DNA of 64,000 bases, from assembly GCA_034509425.1 (NCBI GenBank), contig JAVTVJ010001681.1, forward strand, positions 124,001 to 188,000. Direction: 5' to 3'. Position numbers and translations under genes: made by a program. This document shows positions 1 through 56,370 of this stretch, one piece after another. The notes beneath the pieces were generated by a model. The model was not told where the DNA came from, searched no databases, and worked only from the letters and a program-made list of their open reading frames with translations. This stretch comes from Eopsaltria australis (taxonomy: Eukaryota > Chordata > Aves > Passeriformes > Petroicidae). The first letter of the stretch is position 1. Each line of letters begins with the position of its first letter.

Positions 1-44102
<44,102 letters not shown>

Positions 44103-45732
44103 CTAATAACAAAAACAAAACAAAACAAAAACAAAACCACAATTTCTATGTGACATTAGGGGCATGGAAAAAGTTTAATAAAATCTACTGGCAGTCGTTA
44201 CACAAACACATACAGACACACACATATGTACATACACATGCAAGCTGTCATCAGCAGAAAATGCTTACACGATTCTTAATGTTGCCCATTAGCTTGATCA
44301 TCCTTCTAAAAGACCACTAGAAAGATAAGGATCCTGATAATTCCATCCATTTCTGGACATTTATATGGTACTCACAGAACAACGCACCTGGTGTGCTATG
44401 AGAAACATCTACCAGAAACAACAGTTGAATTGACTTGCTATCACCAGCTGTGTCATGTGGGCCAAGCACAGCACAGTAGTACTAAAGGCAAAAGAGAGAG
44501 CTGGATATCTCTGTGACCCACATGTTAAAAAGTCTTTCCCTAAACAGCTGTGACTAGCCTGAAATTGGTACTTGTAAAATGCATGGCAATACAGTGAAAC
44601 AAGCATTAAAAGGATTATTAAGACTATTTTCAGAATTGTTTTTCCATTTGCTTGAGAGTAAATGAAAATGAGAGATACAGGGAGTCACCAGCATATCCTG
44701 GAGTGGCTAACTGGGCACAGGCAGAACCAGCAGTGAGAGCGACAGGTTGGAACACAGCCTAACTGCCCCAACCACCCCTTGCCGAGGCAAACAGCTCCAA
44801 CGTGGAGCTGTGGACTGCAACGAGCAGGGATGGAGCCAGGGGAACCACAGGAGAGTGCTGACACCCACATGGAACTGGCAGCTTGCCCTAGAGCAGCTGA
44901 TTGAGCGTGAGTGCTGCCAGCAAGGACAGTGGCTGCTCCCACTCTCTCAAAAGGGGTCCTCGTGAACATGACTAGGGCACACCAGCAGCATTCCCCTCTG
45001 ACCATTTGGGAGCAGCAACAGAGGCAGCAAGCAGATCCAGTACTTGGAGAAGAAGGGCATAATCTTACTAGTATGCTCTCTCAGGTGTGGTTTTGACATA
45101 TCACAGAGTTCATTCCCCCTGAAGTCACTGTACCAGCCACGTCAGAAGCCTCCAGCCAGCTAGACTATCCAATGGTAGATGTAGCTCTTCAGGACTCAGG
45201 TTGCCAGGAGTGCCTCATGCCTCTTTCTGTATGGCTGGGGCTGACCAGCACTCCTGTCACAGAAGATGCGTTACTGTAAATGAGCTGCTGCCAGGTTAAG
45301 GAGCCATGGGATTAAGTGAACAGCCTGTGCAGTACTTGTGAGAATGAGTGAGAGATTGGCAGGCTATTCTCAAAGAGTCTGAGAAGTCTCAAACCTCCAC
45401 TGCAGAAAAAATGCAGGTGGACTCAGAACCCTACCAAGCAGTAAGGCAGGAGGTCTCTTGAACACAAACACTGGAAGCTGGTCACTGGCCATACCAGGTG
45501 GAACACTCTTCCTCCTGGAAACTTGAAGATGACAAATTGGACTGGAACCATTTACAAGAGGTCTGATGCCCTGGAACTGGAAAGACACTCAACTGATGAG
45601 GTAGACAAAGACCTTTCTGGGATGGAGGAATTACCTGGGGCAAGACAGTCTGCCACCCTCATCACAACTGCCCCTGTTAATCAAAAAGGAAGAGTAGTCA
45701 ATAGGGGTGACTCCCTTCTAAAGGGAACCAAA

Positions 45733-45737
45733 GGCCC
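45733..45737. repeat. Left target-site duplication GGCCC
   Basis: Identical to 46804-46808 and abuts the TG of the outer LTR. Confidence 0.75.
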
Positions 45738-46803
45738 TGTCCTGGGTTGACTGTATGATGCTTGTATCCCCAGTCGTCTGTCCTGCTTATGCCGGGTATT
45801 AAGTTCTGTAGCTTTAAGTTAGGCCCAGAGAGAGACAGAGAGAGTGAAGAGGGTGAAGGGGGGAGAGAAAACACACACAGTTTGTCTACAGGAGTTACAC
45901 CTTACTCCCCCGGAAATTCCTTCGGAGACTGTGCTCGAAGCGGAGACAGAGAAATAGAGATAAGCTCTCTGTGTGCTCTCGGAGTTCGCAGCGGAGTGCT
46001 CTCGGAGATCTCTCGGCTTTTGCAGAGAGAGAGAGACTTTATTTCTTTTACTGGTTTCTTTCTTCTGGGACTGGTCAGCATCTCTGTGGTCCAAGACATC
46101 AGGACAATCTCCCGGGGGCCCCCCGACTCTGCAGCTGGGCCTGGCCATCGGCCCCAGCCTCTGGAGGGACTGAGGCTGACACAGCCACACCCACAGAAGG
46201 ACTCTCTGGATCCACCATCTCTTCGGAGAAAGGAGAGGTTTCATTGTTTTATATCATTCAATTTTTGTTTCCATACTTGTGAATATTCTGCTTATTAAAT
46301 AAATAGTTTTTTCCACTTTTTCTCTAAGGAAATCTTTTCCCGAACGGGTTTGGAGGAGGGGTGGCTGAAATTGGCTTGTCTAGAGGAGACCCCCTCAGAG
46401 GTTTCTGTTGGGAAATGGCCATTTCTGGCTGCACAGACATAAGGTATAAGTGAGCAATCCAGACTCCATAGACAAGTGTTAGGCCTCTGCTCAAGGCTGT
46501 TCTCAAAACAACTGTGGGAAAGGGAGACATGAGAGCTGTAAACAAGGTGCAGGTGTCTAGAGATTAGCTTGGCAGAAGAAACTGTTGATGTTATTGCCTT
46601 CTGATACCAGTTTGTGTGTTAATTAGATTAGAGAAAGATCCCGTGTGAAACTTCTGTAAGTGAATAATATTTTGAGCACGTAAGGTAGTATAAGTATGTG
46701 CACTGTCTGACAATAAACGAGCTTGATTTATGAACCACATTGGATCGTCGTCTTGCTCCTCTCACCGACAGTTTCCTCCTAACATTTGCCCTAAACTAGG
46801 ACA
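45738..46803 (+). mobile_element. Solo LTR of an endogenous retrovirus, interrupted by a second LTR
   Basis: Starts TGTCCTGGG at 45738 and ends CTAGGACA at 46803, so the termini are inverted repeats matching at 7 of 8 positions. It is flanked by a perfect 5-bp target duplication, GGCCC, at 45733-45737 and 46804-46808. A polyadenylation signal AATAAA is at 46298-46303. The 5-bp duplication fits an ERVL-like element, but the class is inferred. Without the inner LTR it is about 687 bp. The CR1 reading resumes directly after the right-hand duplication. There is no internal viral gene. Confidence 0.8.
46406..46784 (+). mobile_element. Second solo LTR, nested in the first
   Basis: 379 bp from TGTTGGGA (46406) to TCCTAACA (46784), with termini inverted at 7 of 8 positions. 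AATAAA is at 46712-46717, followed by a short U5-like segment rich in CTCTC/CGTCGTC. The composition resembles avian alpharetrovirus-like or ERVK LTRs, an assignment I hold loosely. The flanks (GGTTTC on the left, TTTGCC on the right) do not form a clean target duplication. Confidence 0.65.
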
Positions 46804-46808
46804 GGCCC
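46804..46808. repeat. Right target-site duplication GGCCC
   Basis: Identical to 45733-45737 and directly follows the terminal CA of the outer LTR. Confidence 0.75.
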
Positions 46809-48949
46809 GCTATGCAAACCAGACCCAAGCCACAGGTAAGTCTGCTGCTTCCCAGGAGCACGTGGTTCCAAAACTGGGTGTCATCAGCAGAATCTGCTTC
46901 TTTTTTTATCACGGCACGGTCTATACAAAAGTTGGTGTACCGATACCTGAAGGGATGTACCTTTCACAGAGTGGAAAAAGGGTTCTATCACAAGGGCTAG
47001 CAGGGCTTATTGACAGAGCTTTAAACTAGATTGGAAGGCAGGAAGGGATAAAATCAGGCTTGTCAATGATAAGCAATGGGATGGCACACCAAAACTTGAG
47101 GAACTGAAATCACTCAATCCACTCCATGCGGTGTAGGCTACAATGAACCACACAGCATGAGAAATAAGCAAGGGGAAGCTTTGGCCCAGTGCCAGAAATA
47201 TGACATCACTGGCATAAACAAAACTCAGTGGGATGAGTTGTGACTAGTGTGCCATGCTGGATGCTTACAGGCTCTTCAGGAGGGATAGGCAGGGCAGGCA
47301 AAGCAAGGGTATGGCATCATTTATAACAGAGCGACAAGAATGTATGCAGCTTGTAACTGGCAACAACAGGGTTGAGACCCTCTGGGTTAAGATTAAGGTA
47401 CAAACAAATAATGAAGATGTCATCATGGGAGTCTGCTATACACCATATAGGCCCAATAATGACATCAATTCCTCAAGAAACCAAGGGACATCTTCAAATT
47501 TCTCCTTATGGAGAAATTTCAACCTGCCAGATGTTACCTGGGGACACCACACCTGGCACAATCAAGTCTAGGAGATTCTTAAAACATCTGGATGCTACTT
47601 CATGGTTCAAGTACTAAGAGATCTGGCTAGGAAAGATGGTGTCCTTGATTTGTTGCTTATTAACAAAGAGGGTCTCATGAGTGACAGACATGGTGACTGG
47701 CGGCATTCTTGGCCTCAGTGCCCACACAGTAAACAAGCCTAAAATCTCTGACAGAAGGAAAAGTGCCAGCAAAACCTCAACTCTGGACACGAGCAGAGCA
47801 CACTTCAGCCTGCTCAGGGAACTAGTGAGTAAGGTACCCTGGGAAAATGCTACTGCAGGTGCTGGGGTCCATCAGTGCTGGTCACATTTTAAACACCATC
47901 TCCTTAAGGGCACAGGAGGAGGCAATTCCCAAATGTCAGAAGTGAAGCAGGTGAGGCAGAAGATGGCTTGGCTGAGCAGGAATCTTCTTTGGGAGGTAGA
48001 GACAAAAAAGGAAGGTGTAGGCTCAGATGAAGCAAGATCAGGTGATGTGAGAGGAATACAGAAATGCTGCTCACCACTGGAGAGAGAAAATCTGTCAGGC
48101 TGAAGCTTATCTGGAGTTGAAACTGGCCACAATTGAGGGGGACAGCAAAAAGAGGGGTTTTAATGCATTAATAGCAACCGACAGTGGAGAAATAACATTG
48201 TCCTGTTACAGGATGAAGATGGTCACCTCACAAACAGGGAGAGGGACGTGGACAAGGCAGAAATGTTTAATGCTTTCTCTGCCTCTGTCCTCAATGCCAA
48301 TGATGGATTAAGGGGGTCCCAGTGCCCTGAGCTGGAGCACAGTGGCTGTGAGAATGCTCAACTCCCACTTCCCTGTAAATCTATAGGGGCCAATGGAATT
48401 CATCTGAGAATACTCAGAGCTGGCTGATGTCATCATGAGACCATCTCTCAATGATTTTCAAAGGGACTTGGGAATCTGGAAAGGTCCCAGTTGACTGGAA
48501 GCTGGCTGATGTCCCAGTTCTCCAGAAAAGCAAGAAGGATGAACCTGGAACCTACAGGCTGAGCAGTCTCACTTCAGTGACTGGCAAAATTATGGAGAAG
48601 ATTATTCTGGGAGGTTTTGAAAAACACCGGAAGGACAATGCAGCCATTGGTCGCAGCCAACATAGGTTCATGAAGGAAAAGTCTTGCTTGTCAAACTTAC
48701 TTTTACAACAGGGTAACCCAGCTACTTAATCAAGGGAAGCCAGTTGATGTCATCCTTTTGGATTTCAGTAAAGGTTTCAATACTGTCTCTCACAGTATTT
48801 CTGTGGACAAAATGTTCAGCACACAGCTGGGTAAACACATCATGTGATGGGTGATCAGCTGGCTGAGCACAAAGGGTTACAGTGAATGGGGCAGAATCGA
48901 GCTGGTGACTTGCCACTAGTGGGGCTCCTTCTTAGGTTCAGTGGTTTTA

Positions 48950-49580
48950 AACACAGTAACACTGAATGGTTTGGTTGGAAGGGACATTCAATATCACCTA
49001 GTTCCAATCCCCCTGCCATGCATAGGTATACCTTCCACTAGATGAGGCTGTTCAGAGCCCAGTTCAACCTGACCTTGAACACTTGCAGGGATAGAGACCT
49101 ACAACCTCTCTAGTCAAGCTGTGCCAGTGGTTCACCACCCCCAGCATAAAGACTTTCTTCCTAATAGCTAATCTAAACATACCTTCTTTAAGTTTAAAAC
49201 CACTGCTCCTGGTCCCACCACTATGTGCCCACATAAAAAGTCCCTCTCCCTCACTTTTGTAAGGCCCCTTCAAGTAGTTGAAGGCCACAGCTGGGTGCCC
49301 CTGAAATATCCTCTTCTCCATGCTGAAAACCCCCGCTCTCTCAGCCTTTCTTCAGAGGAGAGGTGCTCTATCTAACCCTCTTTAATTTCATGGCCATCTT
49401 CTGGACCCACTCCAACAAGTCCATGCCTTTCTTGTGCTGGAGACCCCAGACCTGGACACAGCACTCCAGGAAGGAAGAGCAGAGGGGGAGAATCAACTCC
49501 CTCACTCTGTGGGATATGTTTCTTTTGATGCAACACAGGAAGCAGCTGGCTCTCTGGGCTGGAAGCGCACATTGCAGGCT
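48950..49580 (-). mobile_element. CR1 LINE, 5'-truncated, inserted in the long CR1
   Basis: The minus-oriented 3' end is near 48950 (ACTGAATGGTTTGGTTGGAA) and the 5' truncation near 49580. On the minus strand it reads the late ORF2 and 3' UTR. It splits the reverse transcriptase of the host CR1: the host breaks off just after its VTSGAPS-like region and resumes with FIKDLEEGLEGILS. Insertion-site duplication was not resolved. Confidence 0.8.
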
Positions 49581-50499
49581 TACCTTCATAAAAGACTTGG
49601 AGGAAGGACTTGAAGGGATACTAAGTTTGCAGGTGATACAAAGTGGGAGGAGCTGTTGACTCCCTCAAGGGCAAAGAGGCCCTACAGAGAAACTTAGAAA
49701 AATTGGATGGTTGGACAATCACCAACCACATGAAGTTTACCAAAGACAATTGCCAAATTCTGCGCCTGGGATGGGACAACCCTGGATGTACGGACAGGCT
49801 GAATAAGACGCTGGAAAGCAGTGCCACAGAAAGGGACCTGGAGCTCCTGGTCAAGGGAAGGTTGAATATGAGTCAGTAGAGCCCTGGCAGACAGGACGGC
49901 CACCTGTGTCCTGGGGGCATCAGGCACAGCACCAGTAGCCAGGCAAGGGAGGGGACTGTCCTGCTCTGCTCTGCACTGGGGCAGCCTCACCTTGAGTGCT
50001 GAGAGTAGTTCTGGGTGCCACAGGACAAAAAAATACATAAAGCTATCGGAGAGTGTCCAAAGGAGGGCCACAAATGTGGTGAAAGGCCCAAACCAGAAGC
50101 ACCAAGGAGCAGTTGAGGCAATTTGGCCTGTTCAGCCTGGAGAAGACAAAATTGGAGGAAGACCTCATTGCAGTCTTCAACTTCATGAGGTAAAGTGGAG
50201 GGACAGACACTGTCACTGTATCTCTTCTCTGTGGTGACAAGTGACAGGACTCAAGGGAAATGACCTGAAGTTCTGTCACGGGAATTTTAGGCTGGATATC
50301 AGAAAAAGGTTCTTCACCCAGAGGGTGGTTGGGCACCAGAATGGGCTCCCCTGCAAAGTGGTCACAGCACCAAGCCTGAAAGAGTCCTCTGGCACAGGGC
50401 GTGATTCTTGCGGTGTCCTGTGGAGGGCCAAGAGCTGGACTCAATGATCCTCTTGGGTGTCTGCCAGCTCAGCATATTCTGTGATTTTATGACTTGATA

Positions 50500-53400
50500 C
50501 CTTGGGATTCTGTTTCCTTGCAAGGTAAAACACAGAGATGCCTATGAAGCTTCTCAGTTCAAAACTCTACAGTCACTAATTAGTCCTCTACAACCTCACA
50601 ATACGATCACACAAGGAATCAAGTTATCAAATGTTCACAACTACAAACACCATAGCTTACTCTAAGAAGCCTGTGTTTTGCCATATGAAGGACAACACAC
50701 ATTTCCACACAACAAATAGTTCTTACATGAATTAATCATGATATTGCAAAATCTAAGACTGACACTCTCACAGTGAGTCACTCTGCAAATAATAAGCGAA
50801 ATTCAATCCACTTAACAAAGCAGATACCTAGCACCACTACCACCACCCAGAAGAATGTATACAGAACCATAACACAATCAACTACAAAAGTGCTATCAGT
50901 ATACAGTATCCCAATATATCTTATTTCACAAAAGACATCTACCTACACCCACGCATTAAAATGGGTATCAAAATCTTCCCCTTTATTCAACCATTCATCC
51001 TATTCCAAACTCAACTTGTAGTTCTGATAAAAACTGGCTGCAATCTCAGCTCCATTAGTTACACTGCCATTTATAAATACATTAAACACATCCTGTATGC
51101 AAATTTGAAAAATTTAGAATTCTTTTTGATAGGATAACAAGTGTCCAAACTCTGAAAAACAGTAACTACCAGAGGTGAATGTTTTTATCACTTACACCAG
51201 ACCAAGTTCCTTCATCACCTTTCTTTCAGGGAAGATAAACTCATCCCATCTCACATAATTGGGAATTGTCTTAAACAGATTTGTATTCAGAAATTTTGTA
51301 CATCAAAGAACAAGAAAATAAAAGTAATTTATAAAATCTGTATCAGGGGAACATAAAGTATTGGAAAATACTACCTAAATGCAAGTAATAAATCCTGTCC
51401 TAGGACAGTCACACAGAAATAACAAGACGCAGCAATTTTCTCTGGCAACAGTAGTCCAGAAAATAAAAAAAAACCAGCCACTGACCTAAACCATACAGTA
51501 TGACCCTCCCAACTAAGTATCTGCTCACAGAACCAACCTGTTAAAAAGTTTATGGTTTAACATGTTTTAAAAATATCTTAGTTTATATTTATTAAGATTG
51601 AGATTGTATTAAAAAAACCCACAGAGATTAGACTTTGCCCTTATTAAAATTCAGTAAAAGCTACATACCTAATTCATTTAGGCCCTTATCAAAGTCTCAT
51701 TCAAGTCAAAGCAAAAATCTACAAAAATACAACAGGTCCAATGGTGGACAAGCTTCATGAAGACAGCATTGGTATTATTTTGGCTAAATTCTGGTGCCTG
51801 CAATGAAAAAAGTAGTATGAAGCCAACTCTCTGGAAAAGCCAGTGTTGACCTATTTCTTTGGACTGCTTTTTAATAAGTAGTGCCTGTTAGAATTAAAAA
51901 GCAAGGGGGAAGGAGAGGCAAAAAAAAGTAATTGTTTCCAACAAATTACAAGACTACAGTAAAATAAAAAAAATAAAAATACTAAATGATGAGGCTCTTG
52001 GCCCTGATTCTCAAACACATTACAAGTTGTTTAATTGTTTTTCAAGTGTCTAATCTTAAAATTTCCACAAAACACTCACTGGAGTAGCATTATTCACATG
52101 ACTTCAAATAGGATGGGTTTTTTTCCTGAACCATAATCCCTTACCACCTCTTAAGATTTATTTATATCAATATGACCAATTCTCTTTTGTGAACAGCCCC
52201 AAATAACTACTGGCAACAGAATAAGTTGTGAATCACACGGTTCTTCCTGTGGTCTCAGAGAATTTCTCCACCTCTGCTGGACACAACCAGAGCTAAGACA
52301 GGGAAATAAAAAAAGACATCTATTGTATGTCAGAGTAACTTTAGCCAGATCCAAATACAAAGAAGAGAGAAATTTAGGATCTCTGCTCAACTATTTTTAC
52401 ATCAAATGGTTTAGGACAGTGCATATGTACACTGTAAACAATTTGAAATAACAGTCTCTAAGCATAAATGTTTCTGCACTATCATTGTCTATATGCCTAG
52501 AAAGTTTTTTAGATGTAACTAATACACTATACAATATTGCATTAGTTCAATGTTTCTATTATACATATTTTGGTATAAACCTGCCACAAGCCCAAAGGTA
52601 ACAAATGCAGGGATTTTTTTCACATGAGGAAATACTAGCAGATTCCAAATGAAAACACAGCAGGTAAAAAACCATTTGCATTACTTTGGAATTCAAGACC
52701 AGCTGTACACCCAAAAAGATCAGGGATTACAGACTGCTTTGACAGGGCACACACCGAGTCTAAGAACAGATGGAGCAGTAAGTACTTATAATTCTTCTAG
52801 CTAGCTCCCTTCACCATCCAGTATAACTTCTGCCTTTCCTCTCTACCTGAATTGAACCTCAGCCAAGATATTTTGGCCACATCTCCTGCTTTGGATACGT
52901 AGTGAAAAGTAAGGAAACTATACCATTTAGAGCTGATGAAATATGGATCCACACAACAGCCACAGATATTGCAAAACAGACTGTAACTTTGCCTTCACAG
53001 AAAAAAAGCTACAGTCCACTTCTCCCCACACATTTCCAACTGCAGTCATGATTCACAGGTGGCTTTAAAAAAATAAACTGTAAACCTGTGATACACTACA
53101 GACTAAAGGAGTTATCTTTATTATACTACCATAGAAAACATGAAATTATACTGGCAGTGATTTGTATTACTTGCATAATCTGCTAACTATAATCAAATTA
53201 ATATGCTCCAAGTATAAGAGCTGATTAGTAATGATAGTAGCTCATCATCACTAAATAACTTATCATACTTAAAAGCAAAACAGTGTTTTGTATTGTACAA
53301 CTTCACAGGACACTCTTCATTACCTTTATCATTATTTGACTATTGTCATTTGATTAAATGATGATTCAGTCAATAAACAGGTTTAAATGAAACAACAAAA

Positions 53401-56370
53401 AATCAGTGAGAAGACTCAAATCTTCAGCTAACATATACCAGAGTTATTAGTTCACGTAAGAGATGCAAAACATTAACAGCTGAGATCCTGCCTTTGCATA
53501 CTCATCTATACAACATCAGTGTAACTTGAAAACCTTCTGCAAAGGAATTTGTAGTTTAAAATACAAACCAGAGAACCAGAAACACGGAACCTTAACTATT
53601 TATCCAGACACTTAGAACAGAAGGAAAAAACCTCTGCAACACTACTTTAGCTGCATGACTAGCTCTCTTCAGAAACTGTTGCAGGCATCCCTGCAGAGCT
53701 TGCAAAATGGGTGGAATGCTTACATCAGAAACTTCATTGTGGAGTCATGTAGTATAAGGGATAGCTTACTTTAGGATGATAGTCAATACTCCTCACCTTG
53801 AAATATTCTTGTAGAAATTCTTACTCGTACTGCGTAGCTGTTTCAGCTTTACACAGAGTTCAACTATTCTCAACGGCTCTAGCTCATAGCCTACCCTCTT
53901 AGGAAAAACTAACATCAGCAGTAAAAAATGACTGGTTAACAGCTGGGAGTTGAAAGTACTCCAGACTGTCAAAAGGCATAATCACAAATCGGAGTGCACA
54001 CAAGTCAGGATAAGCTATGCTGCCAGACTTTACTGTGAAGACGCTACAGCACAGACATATGATAGCTTTGTGGCAGAAAACAGTAGCCTTCAGGGAAAGA
54101 GGAGAGCAGATAGCTGCAGTCAAAAGTTTCATTGCCATCAGACAATGCCCAAGATCAAGCCCACATTTGCTACATATGTAGATTCCACTGTAAATTTCAG
54201 GCACAGAAAACTGATAAAGGCCACTACTGAATAGTCATAGATTAATTTTTCATACTGTGAGCTTTACTACAGGCATTAATCATAGTTATTGAACACTGTC
54301 TTCTCATTTGATTCTAAAAAAAAGCCGTAAGAGATGCAGGCAGAAGGGAAGGGATGCACCATATTACTGACAGGCCTCAGCTTTACTTAAACAGGGGAGA
54401 AGAGCAGGAAGAAGGGAGAAGATTGTTTTAAATACAAGTCACTTGTGGTAAAATATTGATGAAAATATATATGAAAAATGCATATTTTCTGTAAAAACAA
54501 ACTTATTTTTAACATTTTCTCAAAGGTTCCACCTCCAAATGATCCACCTGGGAGCTCAAACTCTGGAGTGATAAATATAAAATATTCTCTGCCAACTGGA
54601 GACTAACAGGAAAATGTTAATGCCTAATAAGTAATGACATTACAGAAACAAAGAAAACTATTTTTACTGTTAGTCTTCTTATTCTACTGTATTTACAAAT
54701 TATCAAAGCTGTGTTTAAGAAAGCTTTTCTTCCTTCCCTTATTCATCCTTCTTTCTTTTATATTAGAAATAAGACATGAGCTTTTCTCTAATGCCAATTT
54801 TATTACAAGTGATCTTTATGCCATAATGTTGTGTTTACTATTCCACTAGAGAATCAGGGGAAAAAAACCAACAACCTAATCTGATAAAGTCCAAAAGTGA
54901 TGGAGGTCCAGGAAACACATTACACATAGAGAACTTTGATTGCAGCAGGAAACACACAAAAAAGTAACAGACTTTTTGATGAGTAATTTGCACAAATGTT
55001 TTCAATCATACAAAGAATGAGAACTGTCCTTCCGAAAAGGATCACTTGTAGTTCACAGCAATACTACTCATCAGGACCACAAAAACGAGAGGCAAAGTGT
55101 AGACATTTTTTAAGTTGCTACAGTGCACATTCTGACCTTAACTTCAAAAGTCCAACAAAAACTGAGAAAAATGTATCTGGAGATAGTAATTTCAAACACA
55201 CCTTTGTCAAGAATACATGTAAGGTAAGTATGCCAGCTGAAGGACTTTTTCTCTTGTCAATTTTCAAGCCTCAGGTGTTAGTGAAAGCACTTTTCAAACT
55301 TGACAAGAAACGCTCACAGACCACTTCAGAAATGAACAAAAGAAAAGATCTAACACTACTTTGAACACACTCTTTTGGCACATGTTCCATGCAACAGCAC
55401 AGAAATACCAGTCTTAAAGCTCAGACATAACTCATGAGAGAAATAATGCATTTAACGAATATTTACCCTCACCTCTGGCAAGCTCACATATGCTGTATGT
55501 TCCACTCCAAATTTTAAAAGCTCGCCATCTATACAGTCTTTTAGCTTTCTATTACTGATATATATATATGGACACAAAAACCTGCCTTGAAGCGAGCCTA
55601 TCCTTCTGGTACACTACTTTTTTTCCCCTTAGAATCACAAAGGGACAAAAGAAACAAAGTCAGAGACAGTAATAGGGCAATTAGGTTCCCAAAGAAAAAG
55701 TGTGCCCGTATTTGCACAACAATAGTAACTTGCACAGAGAAGACTGCCCCACCCCGAACAAGTAACTCGTACACTACCAAAGGAATTACATTCTGGTGCA
55801 GTGTTTATCGTTTGGGTCTTAGGGGCTGTGGTTAAAACCGCTTCACACTTCAGAAAGCTAAAGCAAAACAGGAGAGAATGCAAACGGAATAACGCCGTGT
55901 CACAGACCTCCAGATCAGTTCTTCACTCAAAGCATGCAGAACACTTAAAGCGGTAAAAAACCCGACCAAACAAAAAAACCGAAAAACCAGCAGCAACTTT
56001 TTATCTTCAATTCTTCAGCTAGTTATTTACTTGCATATTCATACTCACATAAATATTCATAAAAATACATCCTAAATGGAACTGCGTTAACGTAAAGTTC
56101 GCTAAGTCTGAATATCAAACGTAAGAAGCAGATACCAAGAAAAAACAAATTCGGTACGATGTATGTAATCAGGAGACACTTCTGCATTGCCTTCACTTGA
56201 CTATAACGTACGCTCAGGGAAAACACCAAAGCAAAAACAACCCAAGCCAGATCGTTAAACTGTAACTTCAGATCGAGTTTAGAAAGAGCTGTAACTTTTC
56301 CAGCCGTGCGCAGTTTGTAGTTCCACCATTATAAATTTAAGACGGGAGGAGACAACATAAGAAACTCCAT
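50500..56370. other. Intron 1, unremarkable stretch
   Basis: AT-rich DNA between the CR1 block and the CpG island. The short open frames here show no family resemblance, codon bias or splice context. No transposon was recognised. Confidence 0.7.

Larger units (their letters stand above)
44675..50495 (+). mobile_element. Long, near full-length CR1 LINE with nested insertions
   Basis: The left part is GC-rich. It contains an ORF1 remnant with the GDSL esterase signature (GDSLL, 45706-45720), broken by an LTR, and resuming after it. Next comes the ORF1 end (GLAGLIDRALN near 47000), the ORF2 endonuclease (YRLFRRDRQGR near 47260), a linker (KSASKTSTLD, LLRELVSKVPWENA) and the reverse transcriptase (KIMEKIILGGFEKH near 48600). 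After an opposite-strand CR1 insertion it continues to a 3' tail near 50490. The RT catalytic box reads FAGD (49626-49637) and many frames are broken, so it is dead. Without the insertions it is about 4 kb, close to full length. The left end was judged from composition. Confidence 0.8.

Noticed and set aside
45762..46298. A 178-codon plus-strand frame
   Set aside because: It lies within the outer LTR and has no resemblance to a viral protein; LTR sequence read by chance.
54996..55364. A 122-codon plus-strand frame in intron 1
   Set aside because: No known family, no codon bias, no promoter or splice context; expected by chance.
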